From JBICIG01 sp043101605 (GTDB taxonomy: Bacteria > Planctomycetota > Phycisphaerae > Phycisphaerales > UBA1924), in the NCBI GenBank assembly GCA_043101605.1, contig JBICIG010000003.1, positions 1 to 64,000 of the forward strand: DNA of 64,000 bases. Reading direction: 5' to 3'. The translations under genes and the position numbers were made by a program. Below, piece after piece: positions 32,080 to 40,382 of this stretch. The notes below the pieces were generated by a model. That model saw nothing but the letters and a program-made list of their open reading frames with translations, did not search any database and was not told the origin of the DNA. How positions within the stretch are numbered: the first letter of the stretch is position 1; every line of letters begins with the position of its first letter.

Positions 32080-34782
32080 ATGACGGGCCGAGCCGGGATG
32101 CGTTCAGACCCCACCGCCAGCCCGACCGCCGACGCCGACGGGCGTCCCGTGACGCCGACGAGCCGGCTGTCGCGCCTGCGCCCGCGCGTGATGCTCGCGG
32201 ATGTCGGCTCGCCGACCCGCGCCGAAACGCCCGTCCCCGAAGCCGTCGGCACGCTGACGCGGATGGACACGCATGTGCACTCCAAGGCGTCGGACGGGCC
32301 CGCCGCGGCCGCCCTCGGGTTCATCGGCTGCCCCGAGAGCTACTCCGAGCCCGAGCAGGTCTACGCCCAGGCCCGCGCCCGCGGCATGGACCTGGTCACC
32401 CTGACCGACCACGACACCATCGCCGGGGCGCTCCACCTCGTCGAGCGGGGTTTCCAGGGCACGGTCATCGGGCAGGAGGTGACCGTCCGCTTCCCCGAGG
32501 ACCGGTGCAAGCTGCATGTGCTCGTCTGGACGCTCACGCCCGACCTGCACGAGCAGATCGAAACGCTGCGCCTGCGGGATGATGTCTACGCGTTCGCCGA
32601 GTGGCTCAAGGATCGCGACCTCCCCCACGCGCTCGCCCACCCGCTGTACATCCAGAACGGCAAGCTGACGCGCTGGCACCTCGAGCGGTGCGCGATCCTC
32701 TTCAAGGGCTTCGAAACCCTCAACGGCGCGCACACCGTGACGCATCGCGGGGCGCTCGAGCGGTTCCTCGACGCGCTGACCCCCCGCCGTCTCCTCGACC
32801 TGACCAACAAGCACGGCATCGAGCCGCTCTGGCCCCGCGCGTGGGAGAAAGCCCGCACCGGTGGCTCGGACGACCACGCCCTTCTCAACATCGGGCGCAC
32901 CTGGACGCAGGTGCGATCCCGCGGCGGCTCGAAGATCACCGATCCGCGCGACTTCTTCCGAGCGGTGATGAAGGGACAGTGCGAGCCGGGCGGCGAGGGC
33001 GGGCATCCCTCGCTGCTGGCCCACCAGCTCACGAGCGTCGGTGCCAGGTACGCCGCGTCGCGCGGCACGCCGAAGTCGGTCCGCTCGAAGCTGATCCGCG
33101 CCAAGCTGATCCGGTTCGCCGGCGTCGACGAGAAGTCCCCGGGTCGATCGCGGCTGGTGCTCGATGCCGCGCTGGCGAAGCTGCGTCGCCGGCGGGCGTC
33201 GCTGCCGGTGGTCGCGGCGCTGCGCCGATCCATCGGCCCGGTGCTCGCACGCCACCCGGAGCTGCGGGCCAGGCTCGACCCGGCCCGGTGGGACGACGGG
33301 AGCGCCCTGTCCAGCCACGAGGAGATGGAGTCGTTCAGCGCCGAGCTGGTGCGGGCGATGAGCGAGGTCATGCAATCGGGGCTCGCGTCGGCGCTCAAGG
33401 GGCGTGACGCCCGGGCCGCCGTCGACCACTTCCTCTCGCACGCGATCGTGCAGGCGGCCCAGCTACCCTATGTTTTCAGCCTGTTCCATCAGAACAAGGA
33501 GCGATGGTTCGTGGAACAGATCGACCAGGCAACCGGGCTCGGCACCAACGGCACGGCGGGCGGGCTCGCGACACGCCCCCTCAGGGTGATGCTCTTCACC
33601 GACACGCTGGGCGATGTCAACGGCGTCTCGCGCTTCATCAACACCATGGCCGACGAGGCCCGTGCCGCCGGTCGCGACCTGACCGTCTGCACCTCGACGA
33701 ACATACCGCTCGAAGAACGCCCGAATGTGCGCAACTTCAAGCCGCTGGTGGCGACGAAGATGCCGGGGTACAACCACCTCGAGCTCGCGATGCCGCCGTT
33801 ACTCGAGATGCTCCGCCACGCCGACCGCGCCCAGCCCGATGTGATCCATATCTCCACGCCCGGCACCGTCGGGCTCGTCGGACGCCTCGCCGGCGCGATG
33901 CTCAAGATCCCCGTCGTCGGGACCTACCACACCGACTTCCCGGCGTATGTCGAGCGCATCTTCGACGACCACATCATGACCGACCTGGCGACCGCGTTCA
34001 TGCGCCTGTTCTACAAGCGGTTCGCCCGCGTGCTGACCCGCAGCGCCGACTATGTCCCCAAGGTCGCCGGGCTCGGGCTGGAGGCCGACCGCGTCCGCCC
34101 GCTGACGGCCGGGTGCGACACGCGCCTGTTCAACGCCAAGCGCCGCGATCGCTCGATCTGGAAGAAGTACCACGCCGAGTGCGGCACGGCGCCCGAGGGC
34201 GTCAAGGTCGTCTACTGCGGCCGCGTCAGCGTCGAGAAGAACCTCCCCAAGCTCGCCGCGATCTGGCGCCTCGTCCGCGCCAAGCTCGACGCCCGCGGGC
34301 TCTCGGCCGAACTGGTCATCGTCGGCGACGGGCCCTACCGACCCGAGATGGAATCGGAACTGGGAGGCATGGGCGCCCGGTTCCTGGGCTACCGCTACGG
34401 CGAGGAACTCGCGACGATCTACGCGTCGGCCGACCTGTTCGCGTTCCCCTCGACCACCGACACCCTCGGGCAGGTCGTGATGGAGGCCCAGTCTTCGGGG
34501 CTTCCCGCGGTCGTCACCGACGAGGGCGGGCCCAAGGAGATCGTCGAGGACGGCGTCACGGGCTTCGTCGCCAGCATCGACGACCCGAACCGCTGGGCCG
34601 AGCGCATCGTCGAACTGATCGCCGACGCCGACCTCCGCCGGAGCATGGGCGACGCCGGCTTCGCGATGATGCAGGAGCGGTCGATCCTTAAGTCTTTCGA
34701 GGAGTTTTGGCAGACGCACGAGGATGTGTTCGCGGCCCATCTGGAGTCCAAGGGCCTCTCGCGCGAGCCCGCCCCGGCTTGA
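32080..34782 (+). CDS. PHP phosphoesterase-GT4 glycosyltransferase fusion
   Basis: A protein of about 900 residues. The N-terminal third (about residues 55-290) is a PHP-domain metallophosphoesterase: MDTHVHSKASDG gives the HxH pair, VTLTDHDT the next ligands, ALAHPLY and GGSDDHAL the rest. Residues ~300-490 are a helical linker. From ~500 to the end is a GT4 (GT-B) transferase: VMLFTDTLGDVNGVSRF, the STPGTVGLVGR loop, VYCGRVSVEKNLP, and the donor-site EAQSSGLPAVVTDEGGPKE. The C-terminal half is like lipid-linked mannosyl/glucosyl transferases. A fused phosphatase could drive or proofread the reaction, which is an inference. The start is uncertain: I use ATG 32080 (weak GGGGA upstream); in-frame ATGs at 31990, 32020 and 32098 are possible. 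Confidence 0.88.
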   Translation: MTGRAGMRSDPTASPTADADGRPVTPTSRLSRLRPRVMLADVGSPTRAETPVPEAVGTLTRMDTHVHSKASDGPAAAALGFIGCPESYSEPEQVYAQARARGMDLVTLTDHDTIAGALHLVERGFQGTVIGQEVTVRFPEDRCKLHVLVWTLTPDLHEQIETLRLRDDVYAFAEWLKDRDLPHALAHPLYIQNGKLTRWHLERCAILFKGFETLNGAHTVTHRGALERFLDALTPRRLLDLTNKHGIEPLWPRAWEKARTGGSDDHALLNIGRTWTQVRSRGGSKITDPRDFFRAVMKGQCEPGGEGGHPSLLAHQLTSVGARYAASRGTPKSVRSKLIRAKLIRFAGVDEKSPGRSRLVLDAALAKLRRRRASLPVVAALRRSIGPVLARHPELRARLDPARWDDGSALSSHEEMESFSAELVRAMSEVMQSGLASALKGRDARAAVDHFLSHAIVQAAQLPYVFSLFHQNKERWFVEQIDQATGLGTNGTAGGLATRPLRVMLFTDTLGDVNGVSRFINTMADEARAAGRDLTVCTSTNIPLEERPNVRNFKPLVATKMPGYNHLELAMPPLLEMLRHADRAQPDVIHISTPGTVGLVGRLAGAMLKIPVVGTYHTDFPAYVERIFDDHIMTDLATAFMRLFYKRFARVLTRSADYVPKVAGLGLEADRVRPLTAGCDTRLFNAKRRDRSIWKKYHAECGTAPEGVKVVYCGRVSVEKNLPKLAAIWRLVRAKLDARGLSAELVIVGDGPYRPEMESELGGMGARFLGYRYGEELATIYASADLFAFPSTTDTLGQVVMEAQSSGLPAVVTDEGGPKEIVEDGVTGFVASIDDPNRWAERIVELIADADLRRSMGDAGFAMMQERSILKSFEEFWQTHEDVFAAHLESKGLSREPAPA

Positions 34783-34838
34783 TCGCGCCCCGTTGCCGAG
34801 GCCAGGTCGATGTCCGCCCCGATGTCCAGCCCGATGTC

Positions 34839-34985
34839 CGGTGCCGTGGTCTGAGCGCAGCGAAGGCCACGAACGCGCCACACCCGTCGATCAGGTGCCC
34901 CACTTCATAGTCTTCGTCGCGATGCTCCTCAGTCCATGCCATCCGGGGCCCTTGTCTCCCTCCGTGCCTCGGTGGTGATTCTCCC
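34839..34985 (+). repeat. Dispersed intergenic repeat, copy B
   Basis: It begins CGGTGCCGTGGTCTGAGCG and is recognisably similar, with many substitutions, to 37874-38046 along its whole length, ending with the motif TCCGTGCCTCGGTGGTGATTC. It lies between the PHP-GT4 stop and the terminator of the histone-like gene. Confidence 0.65.
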
Positions 34986-35007
34986 TCGGGCCTCTTCGCC
35001 GAGTTCT

Positions 35008-35050
35008 CAGAAAGCGAAAGAGCCGCGGCACCTCCGTGTGGCCGCGGCTC
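35008..35050 (-). terminator. Intrinsic terminator after the histone H1-like gene
   Basis: On the minus strand GAGCCGCGGC (35050-35041) pairs perfectly with GCCGCGGCTC (35029-35020), followed by TTTCGCTTTCTG. Confidence 0.85.
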
Positions 35051-35071
35051 CTGTTCTCGTGTGCGTCGCGA

Positions 35072-35716
35072 TCAGGCGGCGCGGCGACGGCTGGTGCTGC
35101 GCGTCGCGTTGCTCGTCTTGGAACCGACCAGGCGGAGACCGGTGTTGGTCTTGCGGGTCGAGTTCTTGCGGGTGGCGTTCTTGCGGGCCGCCGGGGTGCG
35201 CGACGCGGTGGTCGTGCTCTTGCGGGCGGCGGGGCGGCTCTTGCGGGCCGTCGGACGAGCGGTGCTCGTCTTGGTGTTGCTCTTGCGAGCGGTCGGACGC
35301 GCCGTGGAGGTCTTGGCGGTCGTGGCGGTCTTGCGGGCCGCGGGCTTGCGAGCGGTGGTGCTCTTGCGGGCGGTGGTGGTGGTCGACTTGCGGGCGCTGG
35401 TGCGCGGCGAGGTCGTCCGGGCGGTGGTGGTCCGGGTGGAGGTCTTCCGGGCCGTGGTGGTGGTCTTGCGAGCGGCCGGACGCGCCGTGGAGTTCTTCTT
35501 GGCGGTCGTGGTGGTCTTGCGGGCCGCGGGCTTGCGAGCGGTCGTGCTCTTGCGGGCGGTGGGGTTGGTGGTGCTCTTGGTGGTCGTCTTGCGGGCGACC
35601 GGCTTGCGGGTCTTCTTGGTGGTGTTGGTCTTGTTGGTTTTGGTGGTGGTCTTGGTGCTCGGACGGGCCGCGTGCTTGCGGGTGGTCGTCCTCGAGCGGG
35701 TGGTCCTGGTGGGCAT
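35072..35716 (-). CDS. Histone H1-like TARK-repeat DNA-binding protein
   Basis: A 214-residue, extremely basic, low-complexity protein made almost only of Thr, Ala, Arg, Lys, Pro and Ser. The unit (T/P)ARK(S/T)T recurs about fifteen times (for example STTARKPAARKTTTTAKK). This is the composition of bacterial histone H1-like and eukaryotic H1-tail proteins, which bind and compact DNA. It probably binds the nucleoid without sequence specificity. The ATG at 35716 is fixed by AAGGAGC; the in-frame extension upstream has a different composition and no ribosome site. It has its own terminator. Expansion and contraction of the repeat between strains would be expected. Confidence 0.88.
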   Translation of the reverse strand: MPTRTTRSRTTTRKHAARPSTKTTTKTNKTNTTKKTRKPVARKTTTKSTTNPTARKSTTARKPAARKTTTTAKKNSTARPAARKTTTTARKTSTRTTTARTTSPRTSARKSTTTTARKSTTARKPAARKTATTAKTSTARPTARKSNTKTSTARPTARKSRPAARKSTTTASRTPAARKNATRKNSTRKTNTGLRLVGSKTSNATRSTSRRRAA

Positions 35717-35980
35717 ATCGAAGCTCCTTGCTGACCTTCCGTGGATCCTCCCCGACAAGCCGGCGAACCCGGATCGGGGGGCTGCGCTTCCGTGCTCAGC
35801 CGAGGACCGAGACCATCCCGGTCCATGCGTTCTCTGCACGGACGGAATCGGCCATCGGGCGTTCAGCCCCCCCGGATTACTTTTTGCAACAAATTTGGCA
35901 CTGCCTGCGCTCACAAGCCCCATGCCGAACGATTGACTTCACATCCCGTCCCCGGCGGCGCAACAATCTCCGGCTCGATC

Positions 35981-37390
35981 ATGCGAACCAACGGCAGCAC
36001 CACCTCGAACACCTCGCCCGCCCCGTGGACGCCCCACGCCTGGGCCGCCCGCCCCGGCGCGCGCCAGTACGACTACCCCGATCCCGAGGCCCTCGCCCTC
36101 GCGCTCGACAAGCTCCGCCGGCTCCCCCCGCTGGTCACCTCGTGGGAGATCGAGCAACTCCGCCGGCTGCTGGCCGACGCCGAGGAAGGACGCCGGTTCG
36201 TCCTCCAGGGCGGCGACTGCGCCGAGATGCTCGACGAGTGCACCAGCGAGTCCATCGCCAACAAGCTCAAGATCCTCCTGCAGATGTCGCTGGTGCTCGT
36301 GCAGGCCTCCAAGAAGCCCGTTGTCCGCGTCGGGCGCTTCGCCGGGCAGTACGCCAAGCCCCGTTCGAGCCCCACCGAGACCCGCGAGGTCGACGGCTCC
36401 TCGGTCACGCTCCCCAGTTACTTCGGCGACATGGTCAATCGCCCCGGTTTCACCGTCGCCGAACGCACGCCGGACCCCCACCTGATGGTCCGCGCCCACC
36501 AGCACGCGGCGATGACCCTCAACTTCATCCGCTCGCTGTGCGACGCAGGCTTTGCCGACCTCCACCACCCCGAGTACTGGGACCTCAGCTTCTTCAGCCG
36601 CGCCAGCCTCACCCCCGAGGAACGCGCCCGCTACGAGTCCATGAGCCGCCAACTCGCCGATGCCCTCCGCTTCATGGAAGCGCTCGGCGAGAAGAGCGTC
36701 GACGACCTCTCCCGCGTCGAGTTCTTCACCAGCCACGAGGGGCTCAACCTCGACTACGAATCGGCCATGACCCGCACCGTCCCGAGAAGGGACGGGTGGT
36801 ACGACCTCTCCTGCCACCTCCCCTGGATCGGCGAACGCACCCGCTCGCTGTCGGGCGCGCATGTCGAGTTCTTCCGCGGCGTGCGCAACCCCGTCGGGCT
36901 GAAGGTCGGGCCCAACGCCGACCCGGTCGAACTCGTCCAGGTGCTCGAACGCCTCAACCCCGCCAACGAGCCGGGCAAGGTCGTCCTCATCTCGCGCATG
37001 GGCGCGGCGAATGTCCGGGCCGCCCTCCCCCGGCTCGTCGAGATCGTCCGTGCCGCCGGGCGCCGGGCGCTGTGGGTCTGCGATCCGATGCACGGCAACG
37101 CCGAGGTGACCTCCACCGGCGTCAAGACCCGGTCCTTCTCGGCCGTCCTCGACGACCTCGAGCAGACCTTCGAGGTCCACGCCGCCGCCGGGCGCCCGCT
37201 CGGGGGCGTCCACTTCGAACTCACCGGCGAAGATGTCACCGAGTGCCTCGGCGGAGCGGCCGGCGTCACCGAGGACGACCTGACCTCCACCAACTACCGC
37301 ACGCTCTGCGATCCGCGCCTGAACTACCAGCAGTCGCTCGAGCTCGCGTTCCTCCTCGCCCGCCGATTCGAGGGACAGCCGCACGCCTGA
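35981..37390 (+). CDS. Class II 3-deoxy-7-phosphoheptulonate synthase
   Basis: A 469-residue plant-type DAHP synthase, first enzyme of the shikimate pathway, condensing phosphoenolpyruvate with erythrose 4-phosphate. Metal and substrate motifs are VLQGGDCAEM (metal Cys), RVGRFAGQYAKPRS, GLKVGPNADP, VCDPMHGN (metal His), and GGVHFELTGEDVTECLGG (metal Glu). The length is normal for the class. The ATG at 35981 has no ribosome site. The 264 bases upstream contain an AT-rich patch (35878-35900), a possible promoter area. No aromatic-residue leader peptide was found. The PilZ gene follows 111 bases downstream. Confidence 0.96.
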   Translation: MRTNGSTTSNTSPAPWTPHAWAARPGARQYDYPDPEALALALDKLRRLPPLVTSWEIEQLRRLLADAEEGRRFVLQGGDCAEMLDECTSESIANKLKILLQMSLVLVQASKKPVVRVGRFAGQYAKPRSSPTETREVDGSSVTLPSYFGDMVNRPGFTVAERTPDPHLMVRAHQHAAMTLNFIRSLCDAGFADLHHPEYWDLSFFSRASLTPEERARYESMSRQLADALRFMEALGEKSVDDLSRVEFFTSHEGLNLDYESAMTRTVPRRDGWYDLSCHLPWIGERTRSLSGAHVEFFRGVRNPVGLKVGPNADPVELVQVLERLNPANEPGKVVLISRMGAANVRAALPRLVEIVRAAGRRALWVCDPMHGNAEVTSTGVKTRSFSAVLDDLEQTFEVHAAAGRPLGGVHFELTGEDVTECLGGAAGVTEDDLTSTNYRTLCDPRLNYQQSLELAFLLARRFEGQPHA

Positions 37391-37501
37391 GCCCGCCATT
37401 GCCCCGCGCCCCGCCGGTCGGGATGAAGCGGGTCCGATCACCGGTCGATGAGTCTGGCAAGCCGCGACGCGCCCGCGTCGCCCCAGACCCGGAGACCCGC
37501 C

Positions 37502-37840
37502 ATGCTCGGCAACCCCGACACCGGAGCCGTCGGCACCGCGCCGCCCGCCCCCCTCCCCTTCGACCGCCGAAACTCCACACGCGTCCGGGCCGCGGGCTCG
37601 GCCCTGTTGGCGATCCGCTCCGAAACCGGCTGGCGCACCCTCATGCCCGTGGAACTCCGCGACGCGAGCCTCGGCGGGCTCGGCGCCACCGCCAGGAACC
37701 CGGTCGAACTCGGCGAGACCATCGAGCTCTACCGCGATGGCGGGCGATTCCCCCACCTCGTCGGCACCGTTGCTCGCTGCGACAAGATCAACGGGCAGTA
37801 CCGCCTGGGCATCCGATACGCCGCCAGCCTCGCTGCGTAA
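37502..37840 (+). CDS. PilZ-domain protein
   Basis: A 112-residue single-domain protein. The c-di-GMP-binding pattern is complete: RRNSTRVRA (RxxxR-like, about residues 22-30) followed by DASLGGLG (DxSxxG, about 54-61), then the beta-barrel strands ELYRDGGRFPHLVGTVARC and YRLGIRY. It should respond to cyclic di-GMP; the target is unknown. I choose ATG 37502, preceded by GGAGAC; an in-frame ATG at 37448 lacks a ribosome site. It may be co-transcribed with the DAHP synthase gene but no functional link is evident. Confidence 0.88.
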   Translation: MLGNPDTGAVGTAPPAPLPFDRRNSTRVRAAGSALLAIRSETGWRTLMPVELRDASLGGLGATARNPVELGETIELYRDGGRFPHLVGTVARCDKINGQYRLGIRYAASLAA

Positions 37841-37873
37841 GCCCGCCGCCCCCACACCCGACGCCCGCGCATG

Positions 37874-38046
37874 CGGTGCCGTGGTCTGAGCGAAGCGAAG
37901 GCCACGGACGGGCCATGCTCGTCGATCCCGCACCCCGCTCCATGGCCTTTGGCGCGACGCTCCCCGCACCATGCCACCTTTGGCGAGTCCCGCGTCCCCG
38001 ATCTCGCTCGGTGCCGTCTCCGTGCCCTCTGTGTCTCCGTGGTGCA
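37874..38046 (+). repeat. Dispersed intergenic repeat, copy C
   Basis: It begins CGGTGCCGTGGTCTGAGCG and continues AAGCGAAGGCCACGGACG, and ends TCTCCGTGCCCTCTGTGTCT-CCGTGGTG. It is similar to copy B throughout, and its first ~26 bases match copy A. It fills the convergent gap between the PilZ gene and neuC. Confidence 0.65.
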
Positions 38047-38052
38047 TTCCCC

Positions 38053-39240
38053 TCAATACACGCAGCGCTTCCGCAGCAGCCCGGTATCGAGCGGGTCGAT
38101 CCCCGCCAGCGCCTCGGCGATGCGCGCCCCCGCGCGCCCGTCGCCGTAGGGATGCCCCGCCGAGCCGATCTCCGCCGTCAGCGTTCGCCGGATGCCGCCC
38201 TCGATCGCGTCGGCGTGCTCGCGCGCGACATGCACCACGCCCTCGGGCGTCTCGCGTCCGGCCTGCCGATCGCCGATATCGACGACCCGCACCCCCAGCG
38301 CCGACGCCTCGATCAGCCCCGCGCTGCTGTTGCCCACCAGCACGCCCCCAGCCGCCGCCACGCGTTTGAGCAGCCCGACGAACCGCGACCGGGGTAGGTG
38401 CTCGATCGACCGCACCTCCGAGAGCTGCAGCGCCCGCACAATCCCCTGCCGCCCGGGGTCGAGATTCGGCGCCAGCGCCACCACCCGCCGCCCGCGCACC
38501 GCCTCGAGGATCGCGCACGCCGCCGACTCCTCTTCCTCGGCGTGCCTCCCGATCGGGTGGAACAGCACCACCGTGTCGGGCGACCCGAGTTCCGCGTACG
38601 CGTCGTCGTCCATCGGCTCGATCGCGCCCAGTTCGTCGATCGCCGGCGAGCCGGTCACGCGCACCATCTCCGCCCGCTCGCCCATCCGCCGGATCCGTTC
38701 GGCGCTCCGCTCGGTGGCGGCGCAGTGCAAATGCGCCAGCTTGGTGATCGCGTGCCGCATCGATTCATCGCTCACGCCCTCGGCCCGGTCGCCGCCGTGG
38801 ATGTGGCACAGCGCCCGCCCCCCGATCGCCGCCGCCGTCGCCGCCGCGAACGCCTCGATGCGATCGCCCAGCACCACGACCCAATCGGGCGCGATCCGCT
38901 CGAAGCTCCGCCCGAAGCGCGACACGCCCGCGCCGATCGCCTCGACATCCGCCGCCCGCCCGGTCCGCCCCGCGGTCTGCATCGGGATCGAATCGAAGAT
39001 CTCGAAGTCGGCCTTCACATCGCGAAAGGTCAGCCCGGGCAGCACCAGGTGCGACCCCGCCGCGATCGTCAGCAACTCCAGAGATGGATGGGCCGCGATG
39101 GCGCGCATCACCGGGCGCAGCAGCCCGTAATCGGCGCGCGAACCGGTCACCACCGCCACCCGCCGCGGTCGATCCAGCCCCGCGTCCTCGATCTCCCCCG
39201 GGCGGATCGCCGGGTCGCCGTCCCAACCGTCACCGATCAT
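38053..39240 (-). CDS. neuC: Hydrolysing UDP-N-acetylglucosamine 2-epimerase
   Basis: A 395-residue GT-B-fold enzyme that converts UDP-GlcNAc to ManNAc and UDP, the first committed step of sialic-acid synthesis. Family markers are VVTGSRADYGLLRPVM (about residues 29-44), DWVVVLGDRIEAFAAA, CHIHGGD, the SDESMRHAITKLAH helix, and VGNSSAGLIEA near residue 300, with DIGDRQAGR after it. This is the NeuC/LegG-like branch rather than the non-hydrolysing WecB. GGAGGAC lies before the ATG. It is the last gene of the operon with neuB (53-base gap), neuA and the Maf-fusion gene. Confidence 0.93.
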   Translation of the reverse strand: MIGDGWDGDPAIRPGEIEDAGLDRPRRVAVVTGSRADYGLLRPVMRAIAAHPSLELLTIAAGSHLVLPGLTFRDVKADFEIFDSIPMQTAGRTGRAADVEAIGAGVSRFGRSFERIAPDWVVVLGDRIEAFAAATAAAIGGRALCHIHGGDRAEGVSDESMRHAITKLAHLHCAATERSAERIRRMGERAEMVRVTGSPAIDELGAIEPMDDDAYAELGSPDTVVLFHPIGRHAEEEESAACAILEAVRGRRVVALAPNLDPGRQGIVRALQLSEVRSIEHLPRSRFVGLLKRVAAAGGVLVGNSSAGLIEASALGVRVVDIGDRQAGRETPEGVVHVAREHADAIEGGIRRTLTAEIGSAGHPYGDGRAGARIAEALAGIDPLDTGLLRKRCVY

Positions 39241-39293
39241 CCGCGTCCTCCGCGATCGCCCGCCAGCAATCCATCGCCGGAGACTACCCCAAG

Positions 39294-40382
39294 TCAGCCG
39301 ACCAGATCCGCCGCCGCGAGCGGGTGATCCGCCCTCACCGCGCGCGCGACACGCCGCCCGATCACCGACCCGATCTCAAACGGCGGCAGGCCCGTTCCCG
39401 GTCGCTTGACCGTCAGATCCGCGCGGGCAAGAACCTCGCCCGGATCCAGATCGCGCACCGCGACCAGTGATTGACGGCTCACCCGCTGCACATCCGCCTC
39501 GCACGCGATCGGGTGCTTGGTCGAATCGCCGAGCAGCCGATCGTTCGGCGTGATCTCGATCTCGCCCCGGGCCGCGCGCACATACCGCGCGAAATCCTCC
39601 GGCTCGAGCGACGCGGCGTGATCCGGGCCGGGCCGCGTGCGGTCGTCGGTGAAGTGCTTCTCGAGGATCGTCGCCCCGCGCGCCCGCGCCACCGCCCCGG
39701 TCTCGACCATCGGCGTGTGATCGGAGTACCCGACCGGGCAGGGGGCCGCCAACCGCGCGACATCGCCGATCATGTTCAGGTGGGCGTGCTCGGGCGGCGT
39801 CGGGTAGCTGCTGATGCAGTGCAGGAACGCGAGCCGACCGACGGCCTCGGCGAGCCACGCCCGCGCGCGCGCCACCTCGTCCCCCGTCGCCGCCCCGGTG
39901 CTGACGATCAGCGGCCGACCCGTCCCCGCCATCGCTTCGAGCAGCGGGCGGTGGATGACATCGGGCGACGCCGACTTGTACGCGTCCCACGCCACCCGCT
40001 CGGCGATCGGCACAAGCTCGGTGCTGAACACCGTCAGGATCGCGGACAACCCGCGCGCGTGCGCACGCTCGGCGATCCGCTCCAGGTCCCCGATCGGCAT
40101 CTCCAGCCGACGCAGCATCGAGAGCGGGTCGGTTTCACCCGCGTGCACCTGGTACGCCGCGAGCCTGGACGCGCCCGACATCAGCCGATCGGTCTCGAAG
40201 AACTGCAGCTTGATTGCATCAGCCCCGGCGTCGGCGGCGAGATCGACCAGCGCCAGCGCGCGCTCGGGTGAACCGTCGTGGTTCACGCCCAACTCGGCGA
40301 TCACGAACGGGGGCTCGCCCGGCCCGACGATCCGCTCCCGGACCCCCGCACCGACACGCATGGTCGCCCCGCGCGCGCTCAC
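39294..40382 (-). CDS. neuB: N-acetylneuraminate synthase family protein
   Basis: A 362-residue enzyme that condenses phosphoenolpyruvate with ManNAc (or a related sugar) to a nonulosonic acid. The TIM-barrel domain shows FVIAELGVNHDGS, AIKLQFFETDRLMS, and the LHCISSYPTPPEHAHLNM and YSDHT blocks. ILEKHFT is also present. The C-terminal ~60 residues are the SAF/antifreeze-like domain (SLVAVRDLDPGEVLARADL). Whether the product is sialic or legionaminic acid cannot be decided; only NeuC is present as supplier, which favours a ManNAc-derived product. The GTG start at 40382 overlaps the neuA stop by four bases (GTGA); ATG 40361 is an alternative start. Confidence 0.92.
   Translation of the reverse strand: MSARGATMRVGAGVRERIVGPGEPPFVIAELGVNHDGSPERALALVDLAADAGADAIKLQFFETDRLMSGASRLAAYQVHAGETDPLSMLRRLEMPIGDLERIAERAHARGLSAILTVFSTELVPIAERVAWDAYKSASPDVIHRPLLEAMAGTGRPLIVSTGAATGDEVARARAWLAEAVGRLAFLHCISSYPTPPEHAHLNMIGDVARLAAPCPVGYSDHTPMVETGAVARARGATILEKHFTDDRTRPGPDHAASLEPEDFARYVRAARGEIEITPNDRLLGDSTKHPIACEADVQRVSRQSLVAVRDLDPGEVLARADLTVKRPGTGLPPFEIGSVIGRRVARAVRADHPLAAADLVG

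Noticed and set aside
32104..33441. Antisense frames under the PHP-GT4 gene
   Set aside because: No domain or start signal; the plus-strand protein has every motif expected for two enzymes.
35036..35734. A Gly/Ala/Arg-rich frame antisense to the histone-like gene
   Set aside because: It is the mirror of the low-complexity TARK repeats and has no ribosome site; the sense gene has one plus a terminator.
35717..35980. A possible Trp/Phe/Tyr leader peptide before DAHP synthase, by analogy with asnB
   Set aside because: The only short frames found (for example Met-Pro-Asn-Asp-stop) have no run of aromatic codons and no following terminator hairpin.
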